Shown: positions 1-6,843 of the stretch, piece by piece | How positions within the stretch are numbered: the first letter of the stretch is position 1 | Layout: every line of letters begins with the position of its first letter | Assembly (NCBI GenBank): GCA_902796535.1 | Contig: CADBPL010000177.1 | Location: forward strand, 1 to 15,369 | From: Oscillospiraceae bacterium | GTDB taxonomy: Bacteria; Bacillota; Clostridia; Oscillospirales; Acutalibacteraceae | Direction: 5' to 3' | DNA: 15,369 nucleotides | Position numbers and translations under genes: made by a program | Notes under the pieces: generated by a model | Told to the model about the DNA's origin: nothing | The model's input: only the letters and a program-made list of their open reading frames with translations | The model's database searches: none

Positions 1-1
1 G

Positions 2-388
2 AGCGTGACCATCCCCGACAGCGTCACGAGCATCGGCGAATTAGCCTTCTACTACTGCACCGGTCTGACGAGCGTGACCATCGGCAACAGCGTCGAGAGC
101 ATCGGCGATTGGGCCTTCTGGGACTGCACCGGCCTGACGGCGATCACCGTTGACAGCGAGAATCCCAACTTCAGCAGCGACGCGTACGGTGTTCTTTATA
201 ACAAAGCGAAAACGAACCTGATCCAGTACCCAGTTGGGAACACCCGCACTTCTTTTACCATCCCCGACAGCGTCACGAGCATCAACTATGATGCATTCAA
301 TAACTGCACCGGTCTAACGAGCGTGACCATCCCCGACAGCGTCACGTGGATCGAAGGAAGAGCCTTCAATAACTGCACCGGTCTGACC
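2..388 (+). repeat. Four 69-bp LRR-coding repeat units
   Basis: Units lie at 2-70, 71-139, 251-319 and 320-388. Each encodes one 23-residue LRR_5 unit (T-I-P-D-S-V-x-x-I...AF..CTGLT). Units 1-2 and 3-4 are directly adjacent. The 111 bp between them encode the typical BspA insertion (SENPNF...GVLYN...LIQYP). Identity is high at the nucleotide level, not only in protein, which suggests recent duplication or recombination. Further units probably lie left of the window. Confidence 0.85.
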
Positions 389-2677
389 GACGTCTACTAC
401 GGCGGCACGGAAGCGCAATGGAAAAAAATCAACATTGGTTCCTCCAATGAATGCTTGAAAAACGCAACGATCCATTACAATTCAACAGGTGGTTTCCCAA
501 CCACGGTTTCTCAAATCCACGTTGTGGCTGATTACCAAAACAAATACAAACAGCTTGCCAGATACTACGGCGGGGAACCGATGGACGGAACCAACGGCAA
601 CCCTGATTACTGCCTTCCCGGGCTTTCCGCAAGCGACGATATGACGCCGCAGGGCATGACGTATTACGCCGCCAAAGACCAGATCCTGATCTCTGCCTAT
701 GACCGCAGTGAGAGCTGCTCCAATGTGATCTACGCGCTGGACGCGGATACAGGTGCCCTTGTCGCCCAATACAACATCATGAACCGTAACGGAACGCCGA
801 ACATTTCTCACATCGGCGGCATCGCCGCCACGGCGTACAACCTTTACCTGACTGATAACAACAGCAGCATTAGTTACATTCCCTTATCTGCTCTGATAAG
901 CGGCAACGAGCCGAGAAAAATCACCATCGCGGGCACGGCCAGTCTTTCCGGCTTGTTGAATGGAGCGAAAACGTCCTATTTGTCCTACAGTGATGGGTAC
1001 CTTTGGACGGGTAATTTTTATAAATCAGGCAACGACAGTTACGACACACCGGCCAGTTCCGCCAACAACAGCCTGATTCTCGGTTTCGCGGCTGCTGGGT
1101 CAAGCTCCGAACAGGAATGGGAAAGCCTGAACGGCTTCGCGAATGCCGACCGGACGATCAAGGTGCCGAATTCGATTGAAAAGATTCAGGCGGTTCTGCG
1201 CTTTAACAACGCGCTCTATATCTCCACCTCTTACGGCAGAATCAATGACAGCACGATGTATAAGGTGACTGGCGATGATTTCGCGGGCTGTCAGAGCTTC
1301 AAAATGCTCCCCATGGCGGAAGGAATGTTTGAGAAGGATGGCAAAATCTATCTGCTGACCGAATCCGCAGCCTATTGCTACAGAAACGGAGATAATGGAG
1401 GATATTCCAACAATCCGACGGACGTTATCTGGCGGTTCAATTCGGATTTTAAGAAAAATAATATTTACAATTTGGGTGATGAAACATACCGTTTCAATAA
1501 TTATGATTACAAAGATCATCCGGATCCCTATTGCACCAAATGGCACAGCGGTCACTGCTTCGGCATGTCCGTCACGAGTTCGGGTTATTATAGCGGATGT
1601 TTGACTAAATCCGCTATTGCGGGCGACGACGATGATTCCCTGTATTCTTTCACCGATAATGCCGTGGTCAGAGAACCGATCTGCCATTATCAAAGAATTC
1701 AGGGCAGCACAGTTGACAAAGCGATCGTTGCAGGCGGCTATTTGTTTTCGCATTTGATCGGCAAGAAAACGCAGCAGGACTGGACGGAGTGTGTCAATTA
1801 TGTGAGGAACCACCAGCATGACAACATGGGTACCCTGATAGTAGATTCCTGGTATGATAAGAATGAGGGCGGGCACGCGGTCAACTTCCTCTATTACAAA
1901 GAAGTTAATGGCCAGCAAAGGATCTACGTGTATGACAATAACTTCCCTAATGTTGAAACGTATTATTATATGGGAGATGATCAGTTGATCCATCAGGAGC
2001 CTTGTTGCACCTCCTCCACCGGCATCATTAGTCTTGGTCTCATGGATATCCAGAAATATTTTTCACTGGCCAAAACCTATAACCCGCGTTACAGTGTTTT
2101 CGGCGATCCATCCAAAATAGCGGTCAAAGACGCGGATGTGTATTACATGATGGGCGAGGATAGCTCTGGCTGTTATGCGGTGTTTGAGGTCCCTGAGGGC
2201 AGTGAAACGGTCGAGATCACGCCGCTTGTTGCCAACGCTTCTTTTGAATATTGCGACGTTTCCTATTCGTTCGATCGGATCAACGAGGATACCGTGGGTG
2301 TTCTTCAGGTCGCGGCCGAAAACGAAGAGGCGTCTGCGCTGAATTTTGAAATCAATAACGAGCCCGGCAAGCTCTATTCCGTAACGGTCGGCGACGTGAC
2401 GATCAACTACAAGGCCAAAACCACCCTCAAGCCTGCCGTCACCGCCGACGAGGGCGTGGAATACCGCGTTAGCTACACGTCGTCTGACCCGAACGTGGCA
2501 GAGGTCAACGAAAAAACGGGCGAGGTCACCGGCGCGAAAAAAGGCGCGGCCACCATTACCTGCACCGTGACCGACGAATACGGCAACATCGTCAAGGACA
2601 CCTGTACCGTAACCGTCAAATACACCGCCTGGCAGTGGGTCATCATCATCTTGCTCTTCGGCTGGCTCTGGTACTGA
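2..2677 (+). CDS. Secreted LRR_5 / propeller-like / papain-like peptidase / Big_2 surface protein (5' truncated)
   Basis: The frame is open to the left window edge, so the N-terminus and any signal peptide are missing. Residues are numbered here from the GTG at position 5. Residues 1-158 are BspA-type LRR_5 repeats ending in the usual GT.AQW..I.IG cap. Residues ~165-490 look like a beta-propeller, with PQGM..Y, ILISAYD and IYALDADTG strand motifs. Residues ~500-700 resemble a papain-like cysteine peptidase, with C518 in GHCFGMS, H624 in GGHAVNF and D644-N646 in VYDNNFP. Residues ~788-873 form a Big_2 immunoglobulin-like domain (SSDPNVAEVNEKTGEVTG). The protein ends in a hydrophobic, aromatic tail WQWVIIILLFGWLWY, a plausible membrane anchor with no LPXTG motif. 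The likely role is an extracellular binding protein with peptidase activity. The LRR and Big_2 calls are strong. The peptidase call rests on motif order and the propeller on strand pattern only. It is convergent with the symporter gene. Confidence 0.85.
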   Translation, partial: SVTIPDSVTSIGELAFYYCTGLTSVTIGNSVESIGDWAFWDCTGLTAITVDSENPNFSSDAYGVLYNKAKTNLIQYPVGNTRTSFTIPDSVTSINYDAFNNCTGLTSVTIPDSVTWIEGRAFNNCTGLTDVYYGGTEAQWKKINIGSSNECLKNATIHYNSTGGFPTTVSQIHVVADYQNKYKQLARYYGGEPMDGTNGNPDYCLPGLSASDDMTPQGMTYYAAKDQILISAYDRSESCSNVIYALDADTGALVAQYNIMNRNGTPNISHIGGIAATAYNLYLTDNNSSISYIPLSALISGNEPRKITIAGTASLSGLLNGAKTSYLSYSDGYLWTGNFYKSGNDSYDTPASSANNSLILGFAAAGSSSEQEWESLNGFANADRTIKVPNSIEKIQAVLRFNNALYISTSYGRINDSTMYKVTGDDFAGCQSFKMLPMAEGMFEKDGKIYLLTESAAYCYRNGDNGGYSNNPTDVIWRFNSDFKKNNIYNLGDETYRFNNYDYKDHPDPYCTKWHSGHCFGMSVTSSGYYSGCLTKSAIAGDDDDSLYSFTDNAVVREPICHYQRIQGSTVDKAIVAGGYLFSHLIGKKTQQDWTECVNYVRNHQHDNMGTLIVDSWYDKNEGGHAVNFLYYKEVNGQQRIYVYDNNFPNVETYYYMGDDQLIHQEPCCTSSTGIISLGLMDIQKYFSLAKTYNPRYSVFGDPSKIAVKDADVYYMMGEDSSGCYAVFEVPEGSETVEITPLVANASFEYCDVSYSFDRINEDTVGVLQVAAENEEASALNFEINNEPGKLYSVTVGDVTINYKAKTTLKPAVTADEGVEYRVSYTSSDPNVAEVNEKTGEVTGAKKGAATITCTVTDEYGNIVKDTCTVTVKYTAWQWVIIILLFGWLWY

Positions 2678-2707
2678 TCGCCTTCAAAAAAGAACAAGAC
2701 ATAAAAA

Positions 2708-2736
2708 CCACCGGCTGACGAACTGTCAGCCGGTGG
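2708..2736 (-). terminator. Rho-independent terminator of the symporter gene
   Basis: A perfect 12-bp stem (CCACCGGCTGAC / GTCAGCCGGTGG) closes a 5-nt loop at 2720-2724. On the minus strand it is followed directly by TTTTTAT, so it mainly terminates the symporter gene. On the plus strand the downstream sequence is a weaker CATTATGTTT, so it may also stop transcription of the surface-protein gene. Confidence 0.85.
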
Positions 2737-2752
2737 CATTATGTTTAGGGAT

Positions 2753-4264
2753 TTAATCGGAAAGCGTTTCGCCGTTCAGGCCTTTTTTGCTGTCTTCCTC
2801 GTTGACCTTGTCTTCCATGGCCTTGCGGCGGGCGTAAAGCTCGTTGTACATTCTCTCACGTTTTTCGCCGGAGAGGTCGTAGAAGAATTTGGGGATGATG
2901 GCGAGCAGGCCGGTCACGACCGGCAGCGCGGTGGAGGTGGCGAAGAGCTTATATTCGGTGCTTTCGCTCTGGCCGCCGAAGCCTGCGCCCTGCTTGTAGC
3001 CGATGGAGCCGAGAATGGCGGTGCGGATCATGGCGCCGACGGTGGAAACCGCCTTGGTCGCCAGATCTTTCGTGACGCCGGTCATGCCCTCGGTGCGGAA
3101 ACCGGTTTTCCATTCGCCGTAGTCGATGGCTTCGTTGCGCATTTCTTCGGGAATGACCTTTTTGATGCCGTAAACGGTCATCCACAGTGTTTCACGGAGC
3201 ATAAAGGCCGGGATCATCACACCGAGCTTTTTGAAGTTTTTGTTGAGCGAACCAATGAGGAACACGCCCATGAGCAGCACGTTATCGGTGTGGGAGCCGA
3301 GGATCCACAGCGTTTTGGTGGAGAGCTTTTCACGCGCCTTGGGCACGTAAGAATAGCTCAGCGGGGAAACGACCGCGCCGGGGATGCCCACGATGGTGGA
3401 CATGGAGGCCAGACCGAGCACGTTGATGTAATAGAAGTTGAGGCCGCTGTTGATGGAAAACGCGCTGAGGAACTGCTCGAGCGTGATCAGCAGCAGAGGC
3501 TTGTTGGTGATGAGCGACTTGATGCTGTCTTTTATGGCGGGCTTTTCAACCGATTGGATCACGCGCTCCTTGGCGACGATGACAAAATAGAAAGCGAGGC
3601 CGCCGGCCACCAGCGTGGTGAAAACACCGCCGCTGACGTAAAGGGAACGCATGCTCACCTTCAGCGCGCCGTGGTCGACCAGATCGATGAGCACGCCCAT
3701 GAGGATTTCGGGGGCTTTTTCGACAAAGCCGCTGAACAGGTTGGCCTGCGTGATCAGGCGGGTACGCTCGATGATGTTCGGGGTGATGGTGGCGAGCATA
3801 CCGGTGCGGGCGATGTTGTTGAGCGACCCGGCCAGATTGGAAATAAACTGCAAAATCAGGTAGGCCGCCAGCTTGGGCGCGTAGTGCGAACCGGTGCCGG
3901 CGAAGATGTAGGGCATGAACCAGTAAAACAGGGTCAGCGCCACGCCGGGGATCGCGTAAAGGATCAGATAGGGCCGGAACTTGCCGAAACGGGTTCTCGT
4001 TTTGTCGACAAGGGCGGCCAGAAAAACGTCGTTGATAATATCCCAAACGCCGATCACGCCGTTGACAAAGGTCTGGAACGCGAAGTTGACGATGAGAATA
4101 TCGGTCAGGAACACGTCGCGATATTTGTCAATGTTGAAGCTCATTGAAATATCGTACATGACGTAGGCGATGGTTTCTTTCGTGCCGACGTAACGCCGGT
4201 TGTGCTTATGAGGAACCTCATGCACCTCTTCAACCGTTGAAACCGCCTGAGCTTCCGCTGCCAT
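2753..4264 (-). CDS. MFS sugar:cation symporter, GPH (glycoside-pentoside-hexuronide) family
   Basis: This is a 503-residue polytopic membrane protein of the MFS_2/GPH group, which imports glycosides, pentoses or hexuronides with H+ or Na+. The signature loop after the second membrane segment is clear: D75 and D79 in the WDIINDV stretch, followed by VDKTRTRFGKFRPYL at residues 86-99. Many hydrophobic segments follow, and the C-terminal tail is basic and acidic (SGEKRERMYNELYARR). The frame can be opened at a TTG at 4282, but GGAG at 4273-4276 sits 8 nt before the ATG at 4264, so that ATG is chosen. The gene is monocistronic, with its own promoter (4295-4323) and terminator. The substrate cannot be read from sequence. 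The neighbouring GH38 operon suggests a mannose-containing or related glycoside (inference). Confidence 0.92.
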   Translation of the reverse strand: MAAEAQAVSTVEEVHEVPHKHNRRYVGTKETIAYVMYDISMSFNIDKYRDVFLTDILIVNFAFQTFVNGVIGVWDIINDVFLAALVDKTRTRFGKFRPYLILYAIPGVALTLFYWFMPYIFAGTGSHYAPKLAAYLILQFISNLAGSLNNIARTGMLATITPNIIERTRLITQANLFSGFVEKAPEILMGVLIDLVDHGALKVSMRSLYVSGGVFTTLVAGGLAFYFVIVAKERVIQSVEKPAIKDSIKSLITNKPLLLITLEQFLSAFSINSGLNFYYINVLGLASMSTIVGIPGAVVSPLSYSYVPKAREKLSTKTLWILGSHTDNVLLMGVFLIGSLNKNFKKLGVMIPAFMLRETLWMTVYGIKKVIPEEMRNEAIDYGEWKTGFRTEGMTGVTKDLATKAVSTVGAMIRTAILGSIGYKQGAGFGGQSESTEYKLFATSTALPVVTGLLAIIPKFFYDLSGEKRERMYNELYARRKAMEDKVNEEDSKKGLNGETLSD

Positions 4265-4294
4265 TGGCACCACTCCAGTCAAATAATTTAGTTA

Positions 4295-4323
4295 ATTGTA
4301 ACAGATTTTCCTGTAATATTCAA
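4295..4323 (-). promoter_or_regulatory. Sigma-A promoter of the symporter gene
   Basis: On the minus strand, a -35 box TTGAAT (4318-4323) and a -10 box TACAAT (4295-4300) are separated by exactly 17 nt. The ATG lies about 30 nt downstream of the -10. The -10 matches consensus at 5 of 6 positions and the -35 at 4 of 6. Confidence 0.75.
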
Positions 4324-4336
4324 GTCGTTTTATGAA

Positions 4337-4363
4337 AAAAGAGCGGACTTTTTCCGCTCTTTT
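4337..4363 (-). terminator. Terminator at the end of the mazF operon
   Basis: An 11-bp perfect stem (AAAAGAGCGGA / TCCGCTCTTTT) closes a 5-nt loop at 4348-4352. It lies 13 bp beyond the mazF stop, and its own U-rich arm is followed by further T residues on the minus strand. The symmetry would allow function in both directions. It separates the operon from the symporter promoter. Confidence 0.85.
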
Positions 4364-4376
4364 CCCGTTGTTGCTT

Positions 4377-4739
4377 TTACGTCATGTAAGAATTCTGATT
4401 CAGCCCGAAGCTCACCCGCAGGGCGTTGTTGATGCGGTTCATGTCGCCGGCGCTGAGGTTGCCCATGCGCTCCTTCAGCCGGCGCTTGTCGATGGTGCGA
4501 ACCTGTTCGAGCAGCACGATGGAATCCTTGGCAAGGCCGCAGCCGTCGGAGCTGACCCGAATGTGGGTCGGCAGCCCGGCCTTGTATTTCTGGCTGGTGA
4601 TGGCGGCCGCGATCACGGTGGGGCTGAAACGGTTGCCAACGTCGTTCTGCACGATCAGCACAGGGCGGACGCCGCCCTGTTCCGAGCCGATGACGGGGCT
4701 GAGATCGGCGTAATAGATTTCTCCGCGTTTAACATTCAT
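4377..4739 (-). CDS. mazF: MazF/EndoA-type endoribonuclease toxin
   Basis: A 120-residue PemK/MazF-family protein, the family that cleaves single-stranded mRNA at short motifs. The N-terminus RGEIYYADLSPVIGSEQGG is typical of Firmicute MazF. R25 (GGVRPV) and T48 (AAITS) fall at the positions known to be catalytic in Bacillus subtilis MazF. Domain length is normal and no inactivating change is visible. The start is the ATG at 4739, preceded by GGAGAG 8 nt upstream. An in-frame upstream start at 4793 would add 18 residues without homology-like character. It is the last gene of the minus-strand operon, followed by a terminator. No MazE-like antitoxin is encoded beside it: the gap to the upstream gene is only 89 bp and that gene is a lipoprotein. 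Clostridial chromosomes often carry such solitary mazF genes near alr/nnr loci. Confidence 0.92.
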   Translation of the reverse strand: MNVKRGEIYYADLSPVIGSEQGGVRPVLIVQNDVGNRFSPTVIAAAITSQKYKAGLPTHIRVSSDGCGLAKDSIVLLEQVRTIDKRRLKERMGNLSAGDMNRINNALRVSFGLNQNSYMT

Positions 4740-4828
4740 TTTGATCACTCTCCGAAATATTCCTTTGAGGGTATTGTTGCCGGAAAATGACACGTTTAAT
4801 CATCGGGGAGTGAATTTGCGGCAGCATT

Positions 4829-5329
4829 CTATTGGCCGTTTTGAAATCTGACCGTCAGGTCAAGCGCATCCATTTCAAAATACAGCGGCTGAAGCGTGGC
4901 GCGGTCAACGGTCAGCAGGTAGCGGTTTTCATCAACCGCGCCGTGCAGAGCAAAGGCGTTTTCCCTGCGGATAACGGCGGCGTTGGTTTGCGCGAGCGCG
5001 CGGCTGAGCCAAAACAGAAAGCATTGCCTCGCATCCGGCAGCGGCGTTTCGCTTTTGTTTTCGCCGAACATTACCGTGACGTCGTTGTTCCTGCACGTCA
5101 TCGTCATGCCTTTCATCCCGTCCGGCAACGAAAAAACCGCGGCGCACTGCTCCGGCGTTACCGTCAGCTCGGCTTCCAGATGATGGCCGCCTTGCTCCAC
5201 GGCAACGGGGCAGCAAAAGCTGCGGTTGATCGTGAGGGCAGTCGGTTCCCCTGCGCCGCAGCCCGCCAGAATCCATATCAGTGTGAGCAGCAGAACGGGC
5301 AGGCGCTTCAAACCGATTCCTTCTTTCAT
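4829..5329 (-). CDS. Small lipoprotein of unknown function
   Basis: A 166-residue protein with a lipoprotein signal peptide: basic start, hydrophobic core LPVLLLTLIWI and lipobox LAGC with the lipidated Cys at residue 24. The remainder (~142 residues) is predicted to lie outside the membrane and shows alternating beta-type segments, ending in PLYFEMDALDLTVRFQNG. That ending loosely recalls LolA-like or YdcC-like sheets, but no family is recognised with confidence. The annotated ATG overlaps the nnr stop as ATGA, which suggests translational coupling. A second start, TTG at 5311, has a better-placed GAAGGA 6 nt upstream and would give a more standard signal peptide (MKRLPVLLL...), so the true N-terminus may be six residues shorter. 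It lies between nnr and mazF in the same operon. Confidence 0.8.
   Translation of the reverse strand: MKEGIGLKRLPVLLLTLIWILAGCGAGEPTALTINRSFCCPVAVEQGGHHLEAELTVTPEQCAAVFSLPDGMKGMTMTCRNNDVTVMFGENKSETPLPDARQCFLFWLSRALAQTNAAVIRRENAFALHGAVDENRYLLTVDRATLQPLYFEMDALDLTVRFQNGQ
5318..5323 (-). promoter_or_regulatory. Possible ribosome binding site favouring a TTG start of the small lipoprotein
   Basis: GAAGGA lies 6 nt upstream of a TTG at 5309-5311. The ATG at 5327-5329 has no well-spaced Shine-Dalgarno sequence and would depend on coupling to nnr termination. The two possibilities give a 166- or 160-residue protein. Confidence 0.45.
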
Positions 5330-6843
5330 TCAAAATCGGAGAGTACCTCAGGCAAAAGCGCGATCATGTCGCTTGGGGTCATGCCGTGAACCGACAGCGT
5401 CTGCGCGGCGCGGTCGCCGACAAAACCGTGCAGATATACGGCGGTCACAGCTGCGTCAAAGCGGCTCATGCCCTGCGCGATCAGCCCGGCGATCATGCCG
5501 GCGAGCAGGTCGCCGCTGCCGCCGCGTGCCATGCCGGGGTTGCCGGTGGGGTTGACGTAGACCCGCTCGGGGCTTGCCACAACGGTGCCTGCGCCTTTGA
5601 GCACCAGCACGGTGTTATATTTTTTCGCAAAGGCTTTGGCGGACGAAAGGCGATCGGCCTGCACTTCGGCGATGCTGACGCCAAGCAGGCGTGCAAATTC
5701 ACCCGGGTGCGGGGTCAGAACGGTTCGTGACCCGATGCTCTCCAGTTCATGTATATTCCGCGCTGTCAGGTTTATGCCGTCTGCGTCCAGAACGATCGGA
5801 CAGCTGCACGCCGGCAGCACCTCTTGGATCACGCTTGCCGTGCCCAGTGTCTGCCCCAGCCCGCAGCCGATGAGAAGCACCGACGCGCTTTTGGCTTCGG
5901 CAAGGATCGGCTCGACCGCGGCGCGGCTGAAAAACCCGTCCGAACAGCAGGGGAGGGGCAGCAAAACCGGTTCGGTCAGCTTGGCGGCAACCGCGGGGTA
6001 GGCGTCGTTCGGGAACGCGGCCATGACCAGCCCGGCGCCGATTCTGACCGCGCCGGAGGCGGCCAGCACGGCGGCGCCCGCATAGCGGCGGCTGCCGCAC
6101 ACGCTGAGCACCTTGCCGAAGGTGCCTTTGTTGGCGTCACGGCGGCGGCCGGGCAAACGCACTTCATCCTTGCGCAGCGTAAAAAAGCCGGCGTCCTCCG
6201 CGCTGTTGCAGCAGGCTTCGTCGATCCCGATGGAAAGAGGGATCACTTCACCGCAGTGCTCGGCGGCGGGGCCGAGCAGGTGACCGGGCTTGCACAGGCT
6301 GATCGCCAGCGTAATATCCGCCGCGATCGCGTCGCGGCAAACCCGCGCCGTGTCGCATTCCACGCCGCTGGGCACGTCAACGGCAATGACCATTGCTTTG
6401 GCAGCGTTGACCGCGCGGAACACGGCTGCGGTGGGTTCATCAGCTTCGCCGTGAAAGCCAAAGCCGAACACCGCGTCCACGATCACGGCGGCGGCGCTGA
6501 TGCTCAGCCGGGCTTTTTCCGGCTGCTCCTGCCAATCGAGCACGGTCACGCCGCTGAGTCTGGCGAACATTGCGCGGGCGTCGTCCGCCTGCGGCATTCC
6601 GTTGGTCAGCAGCACTTTCACAGTGAACCCGTTTTGCTGCAGGTGCCGGGCGATGACAAACCCGTCACCGCCGTTTTTGCCTTTGCCGCAAAGAATGAGA
6701 ACCGGAGCGGTGCGCTCGGCCGTGTTTGCGATATAGGCGGCGCAGGCCGCGCCGGCGTTTTCCATCATGGTCAGATAGGAAAGGCCGGCAGCGGCCGCGT
6801 TTTGCTCAATTTGTTTCATCTGGGAGGAGGTGACGACTTTCAC
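5326..6843 (-). CDS. nnr: Bifunctional NAD(P)H-hydrate epimerase / ADP-dependent NAD(P)H-hydrate dehydratase
   Basis: A 505-residue fusion of YjeF_N (about 1-205) and YjeF_C (about 220-500), which repairs damaged NADHX and NADPHX. The epimerase half interconverts R and S hydrates, and the dehydratase half restores NAD(P)H using ADP. Visible motifs are GKGKNGGDG at 53-61 and AVDVPSG at 154-160 in the N-domain. In the C-domain they are KGTFGKVLSVCGS (239-251), LTPHPGEF (376-383) and GNPGMARGGSGDLLAGM (434-450) with D445. Length is normal for the fused enzyme. The start is GTG at 6843, overlapping the mannosidase stop as GTGA, with a GGAGG-type ribosome binding site about 10 nt upstream inside the mannosidase gene. 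It is cytoplasmic. An in-frame ATG at codon 9 is less likely because it would remove conserved N-terminal residues. Confidence 0.95.
   Translation of the reverse strand: MKVVTSSQMKQIEQNAAAAGLSYLTMMENAGAACAAYIANTAERTAPVLILCGKGKNGGDGFVIARHLQQNGFTVKVLLTNGMPQADDARAMFARLSGVTVLDWQEQPEKARLSISAAAVIVDAVFGFGFHGEADEPTAAVFRAVNAAKAMVIAVDVPSGVECDTARVCRDAIAADITLAISLCKPGHLLGPAAEHCGEVIPLSIGIDEACCNSAEDAGFFTLRKDEVRLPGRRRDANKGTFGKVLSVCGSRRYAGAAVLAASGAVRIGAGLVMAAFPNDAYPAVAAKLTEPVLLPLPCCSDGFFSRAAVEPILAEAKSASVLLIGCGLGQTLGTASVIQEVLPACSCPIVLDADGINLTARNIHELESIGSRTVLTPHPGEFARLLGVSIAEVQADRLSSAKAFAKKYNTVLVLKGAGTVVASPERVYVNPTGNPGMARGGSGDLLAGMIAGLIAQGMSRFDAAVTAVYLHGFVGDRAAQTLSVHGMTPSDMIALLPEVLSDFE

Noticed and set aside
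2741..4147. Long plus-strand open frame antisense to the symporter
   Set aside because: Its His/Gly/Asp/Val-rich translation has no domain character and mirrors the codon bias of the real minus-strand gene, which has full GPH motifs.
4265..4282. TTG start giving a longer symporter
   Set aside because: The GGAG site lies inside this extension and is correctly spaced for the ATG at 4264.
4740..4828. Gap before mazF checked for an antitoxin gene or an internal promoter
   Set aside because: It is too short for an antitoxin, and no -35/-10 pair with proper spacing could be supported.
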